Of a stretch of DNA of 64,000 bases, positions 10,931 to 18,994 are shown piece after piece. This DNA comes from an uncultured Alphaproteobacteria bacterium (GTDB lineage: Bacteria > Pseudomonadota > Alphaproteobacteria > RF32 > CAG-239). The stretch is from assembly GCA_944393685.1 (NCBI GenBank), contig CALYAW010000006.1, positions 21,205 to 85,204 of the forward strand, written 5' to 3'. Position 1 is the first letter of the stretch. Each line of letters begins with the position of its first letter. Both the position numbers and the translations under genes were made by a program. The notes under the pieces are model-generated. The model saw nothing but the letters and a program-made list of their open reading frames with translations. It did no database searches and was not told the origin of the DNA.

Positions 10931-10958
10931 TTGAAACAAAAAGTGAGACTGTTATGAT
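10931..10958 (+). promoter_or_regulatory. Sigma70-type promoter of the aas-like gene
   Basis: TTGAAA (10931-10936), a 16-base spacer, then TATGAT (10953-10958). It leaves a leader of about 65 bases before the TTG start at 11031. The intergenic stretch 10807-11030 holds this and the inverted repeat at 10835. Confidence 0.6.
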
Positions 10959-11030
10959 TTAACCCTTTACAATAAGCAGATTTTCGGATTAAACATTTAA
11001 ATCATGTAGTAACATCTCGGAGACTTTATT

Positions 11031-13220
11031 TTGAGGAACTTTATCAGACTTTGTTTAAGAATTACATTCAGATTTTTCAAGGTACGATGTGAAATCAGAT
11101 TTGACGATGATCACCTTCCCCAAAAAGGCGTATATGTATCAAACCATGTTTCATATCTTGACCCATTGCTCTTATTTGCGTTTTTACCAGGAAACCCCAT
11201 ATTTGCCTTGAATGGCCACTTGTATAGAAACAAATGGGTACGCACTTTTATGAAAACAGCAGATATCATGCCTTTCAATCCGATTGAGCCAGGAGATATC
11301 AAAGAATTAATCGCAAAAGTAGACAGCGGTCGTCTCTGCGTTATCTTTGCCGAAGGTCGCATTACTGAAAACGGCGGCTTGATGAAGATATATGAGGCTC
11401 CCGGACTTGTTGCGGATAAATCGCAAGCCCCCATCATTCCCGTTTGGATTAGCGGTCCGCAGTATGGCTATTTTTCAAAAACCAAAGGCAAACTTCCACA
11501 TCGACCGCTTCCCAAAGTACGCATAACGGTCAAAGCGCCTGTCAGTTTCAAATTAAAAGACGAACTTCGCCGTCAACGAGACCATATCAGCAATGAAGTA
11601 TATATGTTGATGCGCGATATGTGCTTTGAATCTTCATACAATGACAACATATCTTTATTCGGCCAGCTGATGAAAACAGCCAAAATACATTCCAAGAAAG
11701 GCTTATTGAGACGTCCGCGCTTTGTTGAAGATATCAATCGAGTTCCCAATTCTTACAAGGACATCATCATAAAATCTTATGTTCTTGGAAAATATTTTAA
11801 ACGCAAAACATCGCCGGGAGAACATGTGGCATTGCTTCTTCCCAATTCAATTGCCACACTATGTACGTTTTTTGGGCTTTCTGCTTATGAACGCATCCCC
11901 GTAATGTTGAACTTTTCGGTTGGCGCCGCCAACATGGTTTCCATGTGCAAAACAGCCGTAGTAAAAAAAGTTATTACATCGCACCTGTTCATTCGCAATG
12001 CCAAAATGGAACCAGTAATAGAAGAAATCAAAAAGGCAGGTTTTGAAGTTATTTACTTGGAAGATTTGCGTCACGAAATTGGATTATGGGATAAAATAAA
12101 TGCCTTTTTACGCTATAAAATCAAGCGAGTTCCACACAAAGAAGGCGGCAACAAAAAAGCAGTTATCATGTTTACGTCCGGCTCGGAAGGAGCTCCCAAA
12201 GCAGTTGTCTTAAGTCATGCCAATATTTTATCCAACATAAAACAAATGTCGAGTATAGAAACAATAAACATAACCGACACGGTATTTAACGCGTTGCCGA
12301 TGTTTCATAGTTTTGGTTTGACAGTGGGCACTTTATTTCCGATACTTGAAGGCGCCAAATTGTTTTTATACCCTTCCCCGCTGCATTATCGTGTCATCTC
12401 CGAAATTGTTTACGAGATTGGAGCCAGCGTTATGTTTGGAACGGATACGTTCTTCCGTGGCTATGCTAAGATTGCCCACCCGATTGATTTTCACAACATT
12501 CGTTTTATGTACGGCGGAGCAGAAGCAATCAAGCCAGACACCCGCAATATGTGGGTTGAGCGTCAAGGAATACGTGTTCTAGAAGCCTATGGCTCGACAG
12601 AATGCTCTCCCGTTGTAACAGCCAACAACCGAATTTTCAATCGTTTTGGTTCCATTGGCAAACTATTGCCCAAAGTAGAATACAAGATTGAACATGTAGA
12701 CGGAATCGAAACCGGTGGAGAGTTGGTTGTAAAAGGTCCTAATGTCATGATGGGTTACATCATGCCAGACAATCCTGGAGTTTTGGTTCCGCTAAAAGAT
12801 GGTTGGTATCATACAGGCGATGTTGTTGACATTGACGAAATTGGATTTGTTTATATCAAAGATCGAATCAAACGTTTTGCCAAAATCGGCGGTGAGATGG
12901 TTTCATTGAACGCTGTTTGTGAAATGGTAGTTCGAGCTCATGAGTCGGATGGGCCAGAACATTTGTATGGTGTAGTTGCAGTTCCGCACGAAAGCAAGGG
13001 CGAACAGATTGTCCTTGTAACCAACAACCGGAACGTCACTCAAGAAACTCTTCATACTTATATTCGCGTTAACGGTATGTCAGAACTTTATCTACCGCGA
13101 GTTATTCTTTATCATGACAGTTTGCCTGTTTTTGCGACCGGCAAAGCAGACAACGTGACCTTAAAGAAACAGGTTATGGAAGAATTAGGATTAAACAACG
13201 CATCTGCAAAAGCAGCATAA
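11031..13220 (+). CDS. aas: Bifunctional lysophospholipid acyltransferase / acyl-ACP synthetase (Aas-like)
   Basis: Two-domain membrane-associated enzyme of 729 residues, close to E. coli Aas in length. The N-terminal PlsC-type acyltransferase has the HX4D motif as H39-V-S-Y-L-D44 and the FAEGRIT block. The C-terminal AMP-forming ligase has FTSGSEGAPKAVVLSHAN near residue 380, YGSTECSPV, and the WYHTGDVVDID block. Such enzymes activate free fatty acids onto ACP and reacylate lysophospholipids. The start is TTG at 11031, with GGAGA about 10 bases upstream; no ATG lies in a sensible place. The divergent TetR gene and the FadL-like gene beyond it suggest scavenging of exogenous fatty acids. Confidence 0.9.
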   Translation: MRNFIRLCLRITFRFFKVRCEIRFDDDHLPQKGVYVSNHVSYLDPLLLFAFLPGNPIFALNGHLYRNKWVRTFMKTADIMPFNPIEPGDIKELIAKVDSGRLCVIFAEGRITENGGLMKIYEAPGLVADKSQAPIIPVWISGPQYGYFSKTKGKLPHRPLPKVRITVKAPVSFKLKDELRRQRDHISNEVYMLMRDMCFESSYNDNISLFGQLMKTAKIHSKKGLLRRPRFVEDINRVPNSYKDIIIKSYVLGKYFKRKTSPGEHVALLLPNSIATLCTFFGLSAYERIPVMLNFSVGAANMVSMCKTAVVKKVITSHLFIRNAKMEPVIEEIKKAGFEVIYLEDLRHEIGLWDKINAFLRYKIKRVPHKEGGNKKAVIMFTSGSEGAPKAVVLSHANILSNIKQMSSIETINITDTVFNALPMFHSFGLTVGTLFPILEGAKLFLYPSPLHYRVISEIVYEIGASVMFGTDTFFRGYAKIAHPIDFHNIRFMYGGAEAIKPDTRNMWVERQGIRVLEAYGSTECSPVVTANNRIFNRFGSIGKLLPKVEYKIEHVDGIETGGELVVKGPNVMMGYIMPDNPGVLVPLKDGWYHTGDVVDIDEIGFVYIKDRIKRFAKIGGEMVSLNAVCEMVVRAHESDGPEHLYGVVAVPHESKGEQIVLVTNNRNVTQETLHTYIRVNGMSELYLPRVILYHDSLPVFATGKADNVTLKKQVMEELGLNNASAKAA

Positions 13221-13225
13221 GAAAA

Positions 13226-13250
13226 AGCCGGGTCAACCCGGCTTTTTTTA
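13226..13250 (+). terminator. Rho-independent terminator of the aas-like gene
   Basis: Stem AGCCGGG / CCCGGCT with a TCAA loop (13226-13243) followed by seven T residues, six bases past the stop. It also lies between the convergent aas and bamE genes. Confidence 0.9.
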
Positions 13251-13262
13251 CTTCCGATGCGC

Positions 13263-13736
13263 TTACAAAGAAGATCCGCCCCCTGTTCCGCCAAATGGAT
13301 TATATTGTCCGACGCCTCCAAAATATTTACGAAAGAATCCGAGCTGTTCTCCTGGGGCTTCCGTAGCATCAGAGCTTATCTTCACCTCATTTCCGCTATT
13401 TTTATTTATTCTTTCAATATCTACGACCGTTCCTTCATTATTGAAACGAATAGTCAACACATCACGATCAATTTCCTCCGGCGCCAAGAAAGCAACTCGC
13501 TTGACATCGGAAGACATATATATCCACGTATTTTGATCGAGAGAAACAATAGTTGAAGGACTTCCCAATATTTGGCGAACTTTTTCACGAGTATCGCCTT
13601 TTGTAATCTGCTCAATACGTTCTTCTGAAGGCATATTACCATTATGAGAAACGAACCACTCGTTTGTTTTTTGGGTTGAACAAGCGCATAAAGTAATGAT
13701 AAGGGCAGATGTAGACATTAATTTGTTTATTGACAT
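13263..13736 (-). CDS. bamE: BamE/SmpA-OmlA-family outer-membrane assembly lipoprotein
   Basis: Lipoprotein component of the BAM machinery that folds outer-membrane proteins. The protein has 157 residues, with a signal peptide ending in a lipobox around LCACS (lipidated Cys near residue 19). The SmpA/OmlA core follows: ERIEQITKGDTREKVRQILGSPS, then NTWIYMSS and a VVDIERI strand. A low-complexity Gly-rich C-terminus ends FGGTGGGSSL. Start ATG at 13736 has AAGGA 7 bases upstream. It is divergent from the YceD/rpmF/plsX cluster, an arrangement found in many alphaproteobacteria. Confidence 0.9.
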   Translation of the reverse strand: MSINKLMSTSALIITLCACSTQKTNEWFVSHNGNMPSEERIEQITKGDTREKVRQILGSPSTIVSLDQNTWIYMSSDVKRVAFLAPEEIDRDVLTIRFNNEGTVVDIERINKNSGNEVKISSDATEAPGEQLGFFRKYFGGVGQYNPFGGTGGGSSL

Positions 13737-13806
13737 ATGGATATCCTTGCAGTTATATCAAACCTAATGAAAAGATAGTCAGTCTTATAACACAAGGAAA
13801 GTATTT

Positions 13807-14325
13807 ATGCAAAATCTTTTTTCATACCCATTAGTCGTTGATGACTTAACAGCTTCAGCAAAAAAATATCATCTAACGGCGAAAAAAGAAGAACTTTCTT
13901 ATATTCGGGAAGTATTAAAAGTTGTTGATGTAAAATCACTCAGCGCAGAAATAAACGTCAAATACAATAAGAAGGAGCATCAAATAAAAGTATGGGGTAC
14001 AGCCGATGCGCAAATAGAACAAACCAGTGTAATCAGTCTGGAAAACTTCATAAAGCCGTATCATACCGAGTTTGAAATGCTCTATGACACAGAACTCACG
14101 GTAAAAGAACTTCGTGAAATTGAAATCAGCATTAATGATGAGGTTCCCGATCCGGTAATCAACGGAACTATCAATTTAGCAGATATTGCTATGGAACAAA
14201 TAGCTTTAGTTTTAGATGATTTTCCACGCATGGAAGGAGAAGTTTTCGAATTTACTTCGGAATTTGACGAAGAAACAACAAAAGCACAAAATCCTTTTGC
14301 CGTTTTAGCCAAACTCAAGAAATAA
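13807..14325 (+). CDS. YceD/DUF177 family protein
   Basis: Member of the DUF177 family, linked in E. coli and plants to 23S rRNA accumulation. The protein has 172 residues, acidic, with the family's central pattern of an amphipathic beta sheet and the VPDPVINGTINLADIAMEQIAL segment (usually DL.E...EQ..L.L). Where the family often has Cys motifs near the centre, none is seen here, as in other alphaproteobacterial forms. AAGGAAAG lies about 8 bases upstream of the ATG. It is followed by rpmF, the classic partner of DUF177 genes. Confidence 0.85.
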   Translation: MQNLFSYPLVVDDLTASAKKYHLTAKKEELSYIREVLKVVDVKSLSAEINVKYNKKEHQIKVWGTADAQIEQTSVISLENFIKPYHTEFEMLYDTELTVKELREIEISINDEVPDPVINGTINLADIAMEQIALVLDDFPRMEGEVFEFTSEFDEETTKAQNPFAVLAKLKK

Positions 14326-14410
14326 GCACCAAGGCATAAAAAAACCTTGCATAATCAAAAAATTTTGGTTAAAAGGTCAATAGAATTTCGCTCAAATGAC
14401 ATTTATTTAG

Positions 14411-14439
14411 TTGATTTTAAAAATCAGATAGAGTATGAA
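14411..14439 (+). promoter_or_regulatory. Possible promoter of the rpmF-plsX-fabH cluster
   Basis: TTGATT, 17-base spacer, TATGAA, 46 bases before rpmF. The -10 box is imperfect. The 158-base gap 14326-14484 shows nothing else. Confidence 0.4.
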
Positions 14440-14484
14440 TGTCGATTGAATTTATAAACAACACTAATTTTAGAGTATAAGAAA

Positions 14485-14673
14485 ATGGCTACACCTAAAA
14501 AGAAAACATCAAAATCTCGCCGCGACATGCGTCGTTCACATGATGCTTTAAAAGGCAATTCTTATATGGAATGCCCGAATTGCGGAGAATTAAAAAGACC
14601 ACATAACGTATGCCCTTCTTGCGGACAATACGACAATCGAGAAGTAGTTTCTAAAAAAGCTACTGCCGAATAA
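14485..14673 (+). CDS. rpmF: 50S ribosomal protein L32
   Basis: Small ribosomal protein of 62 residues. It opens [20 protein letters not shown], the usual L32 start, and carries a zinc ribbon [17 protein letters not shown] with two CxxC pairs, so it is the zinc-binding (C+) form. It sits between the YceD gene and plsX, as is common in many bacteria, and probably shares transcription with plsX and fabH. Confidence 0.96.
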   Translation: MATPKKKTSKSRRDMRRSHDALKGNSYMECPNCGELKRPHNVCPSCGQYDNREVVSKKATAE

Positions 14674-14725
14674 ATAATATTATATGTAACGACCTCAAAC
14701 ATTGCGTTTGAGCAATATCTATGAA

Positions 14726-15790
14726 ATGGAGCAGGTTTTGTCTGATAATAATCTGGTCATCTCAGTTGATGCTATGGGGGGGGACAATTCCCCCCGAGTC
14801 GTTATTGAAGGCTTGAGCATCGCTGCTAAAAAAAACCCCGATATCCGTTTTATTCTCTTTGGAGACACGGCTAAGGTAACCCCTATCCTAAATGAATTTT
14901 CCAATCTAAAAAAGGTATGTGAACTGCGACATTCGCCGGAAATGGTTCATAATGAAGATAAGCCTTCCCAAGTTATCAGAAATCGCAATACCAGTATGTA
15001 TATGGCAATAGATGCCGTCCGCAAAGGAGAAGCGCAAGCTGTTGTATCTGCAGGAAATACCGGAGCATTAATGGCCATATCGAAATTAGTATTAAAGACC
15101 ATAACCAAGATTCATCGCCCGGCCATAGTCAGCATAATGCCTCACCGTAATGGCAAATACATCATGCTTGATTTGGGAGCCAATACAGAATGCAACGCCA
15201 TAAATTTAGCAGAATTTGCACTAATGGGAGATATATTAGCTCGTCATGCTTTAGGAATCAGCAAGCCACGAGTTGCTCTTCTAAACATCGGCGCCGAAGA
15301 AATGAAAGGAAAAGAAGAGATTCGACAAGCGGCTCACATGATTAAGAATTCCCATATGAATATTGAATTTACGGGCTATGTTGAACCGCATGAAATTCCC
15401 AACGGTGTCGCAGATGTGATTGTAGCAGACGGTTTCACAGGCAATATTGCCCTCAAATCTACCGAAGGCACCGCTCGTTTGGTGGTTCGCATGCTCAAAG
15501 ATGCTATCAAAAGTTCTTTTTTAGCCAAGCTAGGTCTTCCTTTCATGCTTGGAGTTATGCTCAAAGTCAAAAAAACAATGGATCCAAGATTATACAACGG
15601 AGCTATGTTTGTGGGCTTAAATGGTCTGTCAGTTAAGAGTCACGGCGGAACTGATGCTTTGGGTTTTTCAGTAGCGGTAAATAATGCCGCAAATTTGGTT
15701 CGCCAAAATTTTGTTGCCACCATTCGAGAAGAGATAGAAAAAGTTGATCTCGACGAATTATCACAGGAAGTTATTTATGAAGTGTATTAG
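14726..15790 (+). CDS. plsX: Phosphate acyltransferase PlsX
   Basis: Converts acyl-ACP to acyl-phosphate for phosphatidic acid synthesis. 354 residues from the ATG at 14726. The family start VISVDAMGGDNSPRVVIEG, SAGNTGALMA and VVADGFTGNIALKSTEG blocks are all present. The start is uncertain: the ATG at 14726 has only weak complementarity upstream, an in-frame TTG at 14702 would extend it, and a TTG at 14738 has GGAG 6 bases upstream. A run of eight G (14776-14783) faces six C (14790-14795) within the DAMGGDNSP codons. The fabH start overlaps the 3' end, so the two genes are translationally coupled. Confidence 0.95.
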   Translation: MEQVLSDNNLVISVDAMGGDNSPRVVIEGLSIAAKKNPDIRFILFGDTAKVTPILNEFSNLKKVCELRHSPEMVHNEDKPSQVIRNRNTSMYMAIDAVRKGEAQAVVSAGNTGALMAISKLVLKTITKIHRPAIVSIMPHRNGKYIMLDLGANTECNAINLAEFALMGDILARHALGISKPRVALLNIGAEEMKGKEEIRQAAHMIKNSHMNIEFTGYVEPHEIPNGVADVIVADGFTGNIALKSTEGTARLVVRMLKDAIKSSFLAKLGLPFMLGVMLKVKKTMDPRLYNGAMFVGLNGLSVKSHGGTDALGFSVAVNNAANLVRQNFVATIREEIEKVDLDELSQEVIYEVY

Positions 15791-16754
15791 ATCAGAAATA
15801 ATCGGACACGGGCACTATGCTCCGGCCAAAGTTTTAACTAATGATGACATGGCTAAAATGGTTGAAACCAGTGATGAGTGGATAACCACACGCACAGGTA
15901 TAAAATCGCGTCATGTTGTAGAAAACGAATTAAACTCTGACCTATCCTACCATGCGGCCAAAATGGCTTTAGAGACAGCGGGCATCAGTGCAGAAGAAAT
16001 AGATATTGTTGTACTGGCAACAGTAACACCGGACAACACCACTCCGGCCACAGCAATAAAAGTGGCTACAATGCTTGGAACAAAAGCCGGAACTCCTGCA
16101 ATGGATGTTTCAGCGGCTTGCTCTGGTTTTGTTTATGCCTTAACAGTAGCAGATAATATGATTCGTCTGGGACAAGTTAAAACAGCCTTAGTTATCGGCT
16201 CAGAAACATTATCAAAGATTACCGACTGGACAGATCGAAATACCTGTGTTCTTTTTGGAGATGGCGCAGGAGCGATTGTTTTGCGAGCTTGTGAAGGAAA
16301 TGGCGATTCAAAAGATAAAGGCATTCTTTCGACCAAAATATATTCAGACGGCAGTCATTATGATACTTTGCGCACGACAGGAGGAGTATCAGCAACCCAA
16401 ACAGCCGGTTATGTCACCATGGATGGTAAAGAAGTTTTCAAGTATGCCATTAACGCATTGGCGCAAGCAGCTGAAGAAGCAATGAATATAGCAGGTGTTC
16501 AAAAAGAAGAAATTGATTGGTTGCTCCCACACCAAGCTAACATTCGTATTATTGAAGGTGTAGGCAAAAAGATGGAGCTTCCTGATGAAAAAGTTGTTGT
16601 TAACTTGGCTCATCACGGTAATACTTCTGCAGCATCAATCCCATTGGCACTATCGGAAAAAATGAGTGAAGGCACCATCAAAAAGGGTGATTTAGTGGTA
16701 TTAACAGCAATGGGAGCAGGCTTCACATGGGGTGGAGCTGTTGTCAGACTGTAA
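15777..16754 (+). CDS. fabH: 3-oxoacyl-ACP synthase III (KASIII)
   Basis: Condenses acetyl-CoA with malonyl-ACP to start fatty acid synthesis. 325 residues from the ATG at 15777, which has AGGAAG 6 bases upstream and lies inside the plsX 3' end (14-base overlap). The catalytic triad is Cys115 (SAACSGFVYAL), His252 (LLPHQANIRI) and Asn282 (HHGNTSAAS). The N-terminal block TSDEWITTRTGI is standard. In this plsX-fabH pair the next genes are ihfA and merR, typical alphaproteobacterial order. Confidence 0.97.
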   Translation: MKCIRSEIIGHGHYAPAKVLTNDDMAKMVETSDEWITTRTGIKSRHVVENELNSDLSYHAAKMALETAGISAEEIDIVVLATVTPDNTTPATAIKVATMLGTKAGTPAMDVSAACSGFVYALTVADNMIRLGQVKTALVIGSETLSKITDWTDRNTCVLFGDGAGAIVLRACEGNGDSKDKGILSTKIYSDGSHYDTLRTTGGVSATQTAGYVTMDGKEVFKYAINALAQAAEEAMNIAGVQKEEIDWLLPHQANIRIIEGVGKKMELPDEKVVVNLAHHGNTSAASIPLALSEKMSEGTIKKGDLVVLTAMGAGFTWGGAVVRL

Positions 16755-16787
16755 AAAATAAAAAAAATTTGTGGATTAGCTCTTGTC

Positions 16788-16819
16788 ATGGAGAATAATT
16801 TGCGATAGTTATTCTCCAT
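16788..16819. promoter_or_regulatory. 11-bp inverted repeat upstream of ihfA
   Basis: Arms ATGGAGAATAA (16788-16798) and TTATTCTCCAT (16809-16819) are perfect complements around a 10-base loop. No T tract follows, so it is a poor intrinsic terminator for fabH; it could be a regulatory structure or operator for ihfA, or an RNA processing or stability hairpin. Confidence 0.45.
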
Positions 16820-16855
16820 AAATTTGAATAACAATATATTTAATAAGGATTTACA

Positions 16856-17140
16856 ATGAAAACTATTACTCGTGCCGATGTTGCTGAAACCATCTACCAA
16901 GAAATCGGTTTATCAAGAAAAGATTCAAACGATATATTAGACATGATTCTAGATGAAATCGTAAAAGACCTTAGCAACGGCAATGATGTTAAGTTATCTT
17001 CATTTGGTACGTTTTCTTTGCGCCACAAGAAAGAACGTTGCGGCCGCAACCCCAAAACCGGCATTGAGGCTGTTATTAGCTCTCGTCGCGTTATTTCTTT
17101 CAAACCTTCCCAAACAATGCGTAAAATTATTAATGCCTAA
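16856..17140 (+). CDS. ihfA: Integration host factor subunit alpha
   Basis: DNA-bending HU/IHF-family protein of 94 residues. It has the N-terminal helices [21 protein letters not shown], the beta-saddle [17 protein letters not shown] and the arm [24 protein letters not shown] with the conserved RNPKTG and minor-groove contacts. ATAAGGA precedes the ATG. The assignment to the alpha subunit rather than HU or IHF-beta rests on the Gln/Glu pattern and on the fabH-ihfA-merR order. Confidence 0.92.
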   Translation: MKTITRADVAETIYQEIGLSRKDSNDILDMILDEIVKDLSNGNDVKLSSFGTFSLRHKKERCGRNPKTGIEAVISSRRVISFKPSQTMRKIINA

Positions 17141-17157
17141 TTAGGAAGAGTGTTTCT

Positions 17158-17565
17158 ATGGTAGTCAACAAAAGCAAGTCAGCATTTAGAACCATTGCCG
17201 AAGTTGCTGAAGATCTTGGCGTTGCAACGCATGTTTTACGTTTTTGGGAAACAAAATTTTCTCAAATAAAGCCAATGAAACGTAGTGGCGGAAGACGGTA
17301 TTATCGTCCTGACGATGTAGAACTAGTCAAAACAATCAAATATTATCTTTATGAAAAAAGATATACCATAGAAGGTGTTCAAAAGCTATTTAAGGAAAAA
17401 GGGCTTAAGAATCTTCTTGGAGAAGAAATTCAAAAAGACTTTTTCGAAACGGAGACAACACCGACACTAGATGAAAGGACACATCAACTAATTGCAGATT
17501 TACAGCACCAATTAAAATCTCTTAGAGATGAACTCAGTATAGCATTAACAAAAAGCAACAAATAA
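17158..17565 (+). CDS. MerR-family transcriptional regulator
   Basis: 135-residue regulator with an N-terminal winged helix-turn-helix: [23 protein letters not shown], then [24 protein letters not shown] coiled-coil dimerisation helix follows near residues 100-130. There is no Cys-rich effector loop, so no metal sensing is visible. It lies 17 bases after ihfA, the standard alphaproteobacterial ihfA-merR pair ahead of a tRNA-Pro gene; its target is unknown. Confidence 0.9.
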   Translation: MVVNKSKSAFRTIAEVAEDLGVATHVLRFWETKFSQIKPMKRSGGRRYYRPDDVELVKTIKYYLYEKRYTIEGVQKLFKEKGLKNLLGEEIQKDFFETETTPTLDERTHQLIADLQHQLKSLRDELSIALTKSNK

Positions 17566-17622
17566 TATATCAAACTACTTGCATATTAAATTATTATGAG
17601 CTATACAGAGTAACAGTATTTT

Positions 17623-17699
17623 CGGGACGTAGTTCAGCCTGGTAGAGCGCTTGCATGGGGTGCAAGAAGTCGGAGGTTCGAATCCTCTCGTCCCGACCA
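17623..17699 (+). tRNA. tRNA-Pro (anticodon GGG)
   Basis: 77 bases including an encoded CCA. The acceptor stem CGGGACG pairs perfectly with CGTCCCG. The anticodon stem CTTGC/GCAAG encloses loop ATGGGGT, giving anticodon GGG, which reads CCC and CCU. The T arm contains GGTTCGAATCC. It follows merR as in many alphaproteobacteria. Confidence 0.96.
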
Positions 17700-17700
17700 G

Positions 17701-17738
17701 ATATAAAAAAACTGCTTTTAACAGCAGTTTTTTTATAT
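17701..17738 (+). terminator. Terminator after tRNA-Pro
   Basis: Perfect 16-base arms (ATATAAAAAAACTGCT and its complement) around loop TTTAAC, with a T7 run in the right arm. Directly follows the CCA end of the tRNA. Confidence 0.85.
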
Positions 17739-17836
17739 CTGTTTATTGAACGCAGGATTTGAACTTCTCAAAGGAAGAATGACTACCAGCTTTTGCATTT
17801 TTAATATATGTAAGCTGGCTTATAAATCACAACGAC

Positions 17837-17863
17837 AAAAGCCGCTTTTTACAAGCGGCTTTT
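17837..17863 (-). terminator. Terminator of the 90-aa hypothetical gene
   Basis: Arms AAAAGCCGCTT and AAGCGGCTTTT around TTTAC. It lies 21 bases past the stop of the minus-strand gene at 17885. Between this and the tRNA terminator (17739-17836) I see no gene. Confidence 0.7.
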
Positions 17864-17884
17864 ATCAATCACTATACATAATCT

Positions 17885-18157
17885 CTATTGTACAAGCAAA
17901 ACAACCCATTGCTTTTCAGATGGAGTCTCGGGAACAAACTCATACCCCTTTCGCCCGTCTCGTAGAATTCTCCACATTCCGGGAAGCGCTGTCCGTATTT
18001 CCAACACGACATTTCCATCAACTTTCCACTGGGCTATAATGTGCTTTTTACCGTTAATCGTTTCACTTAGCTTTGAAAAGCCATAGCGTTTCCCAGTTGC
18101 ATCAACAGTAAAGACCTTGCTTTCTGTTGTTTCTTCTAAAAATACTTTCTTTTCCAT
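17885..18157 (-). CDS. Hypothetical small protein, 90 aa
   Basis: Unrecognised family. The protein reads as a compact alternating-strand fold: KVFTVDATGKRYGFSKLSE, HIIAQWKVDGNVVLEIRTA, MWRILRDGRKGYEFVPE, with no signal peptide or membrane segment. The ATG at 18157 is preferred over a TTG two codons earlier. A perfect AACAATT-A-AATTGTT palindrome lies just upstream at 18164-18178 and may be an operator. The gene has its own terminator. Reality is supported by that flanking structure and a coherent, hydrophobic-patterned sequence, not by homology. Confidence 0.5.
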   Translation of the reverse strand: MEKKVFLEETTESKVFTVDATGKRYGFSKLSETINGKKHIIAQWKVDGNVVLEIRTALPGMWRILRDGRKGYEFVPETPSEKQWVVLLVQ

Positions 18158-18163
18158 AAACAA

Positions 18164-18178
18164 AACAATTAAATTGTT
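18164..18178. promoter_or_regulatory. Palindrome just upstream of the 90-aa gene
   Basis: AACAATT-A-AATTGTT, perfect 7+1+7 inverted repeat, six bases before the start codon. It occupies the place of a ribosome-binding site and could block translation or bind a repressor. It is AT-rich, so chance is possible. Confidence 0.35.
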
Positions 18179-18308
18179 ACAATAATTACTGCAATTGAAG
18201 TGATAATATCATTATTTTTTATATATGCAAGAGTTCTATATAGTTAAATATATATTAAGGTTAGTCTGATATTTTTATATGACCTAAACATAAAAAGCTA
18301 GATTAGAA

Positions 18309-18956
18309 ATGCAATACTTCTATCACAATAACGATTCTTCCGATTTAATTGTTTTTTTTGCTGGTTGGGGCTGCGACCATCACCAATTTCTAAATTTGCA
18401 AGACAACATTGATGTTTTAATTTTATATAATTATCAAGATATAGAACTAAATTTTGATTTTTGTAAATTTCACAACATTTATCTTATAGCTTATTCTGCA
18501 GGTATTTTTATAGCATCGCTTTTGCATAATCGAATTCCCAACATTAGAAAAAAGATAGCTCTTTGCGGTAATCCATACCTATTTGATAAAATTTTAGGTA
18601 TATCTGCTCAAAACATTCAAATACTAAAAAACATAAACTTAAATAATTATTTAGAATTCAGAAAAAAATATATGGTTTCATCCAAAGAAGAATATGAAAA
18701 ATATAATCAGTTGCAATCTCTTCGCTCTATTGAAAGCTGCCAACAAGAGCTTACATACCTTCAAAAAATATACCAAGAAAACAAAGATAACATAACCATA
18801 ACATTTGATAAAGCTTTTGCAGCAGAAAACGACCTTTTGTTTAACCTTGACGCCCAAAAAAATTTTTATAAAGATAAGCTGACCATCATAAAAAATGCCA
18901 AGCACCACATTTTCTTCCAATTTAACAGTTTCGAAGAAATAATAAAATTTAAATAA
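18309..18956 (+). CDS. BioG-like pimeloyl-ACP methyl ester esterase family (DUF452)
   Basis: Alpha/beta-hydrolase of 215 residues resembling BioG, which frees pimeloyl-ACP from its methyl ester in biotin synthesis. The oxyanion region reads VFFAGWGCDHHQF, the nucleophile elbow is AYSAG with Ser63, and the C-terminal histidine lies in AKHHIFFQF near residue 199; an acidic residue near 160 would complete the triad. No other bio genes are in the window, so the biotin role is inference; other esterase activity is possible. The gene and its upstream 140 bases are clearly more AT-rich than the surroundings, which may reflect transfer. Confidence 0.75.
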   Translation: MQYFYHNNDSSDLIVFFAGWGCDHHQFLNLQDNIDVLILYNYQDIELNFDFCKFHNIYLIAYSAGIFIASLLHNRIPNIRKKIALCGNPYLFDKILGISAQNIQILKNINLNNYLEFRKKYMVSSKEEYEKYNQLQSLRSIESCQQELTYLQKIYQENKDNITITFDKAFAAENDLLFNLDAQKNFYKDKLTIIKNAKHHIFFQFNSFEEIIKFK

Positions 18957-18994
18957 CAGTCATTGTCTCTAAAAAATAAAGCATTATTCTTTTA

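Noticed and set aside
16783..16814. Sigma70 promoter TTGTCA ... before ihfA
   Set aside because: No acceptable -10 box lies at 16-18 bases from TTGTCA; the nearest TATTCT is 21 bases away and inside the hairpin.
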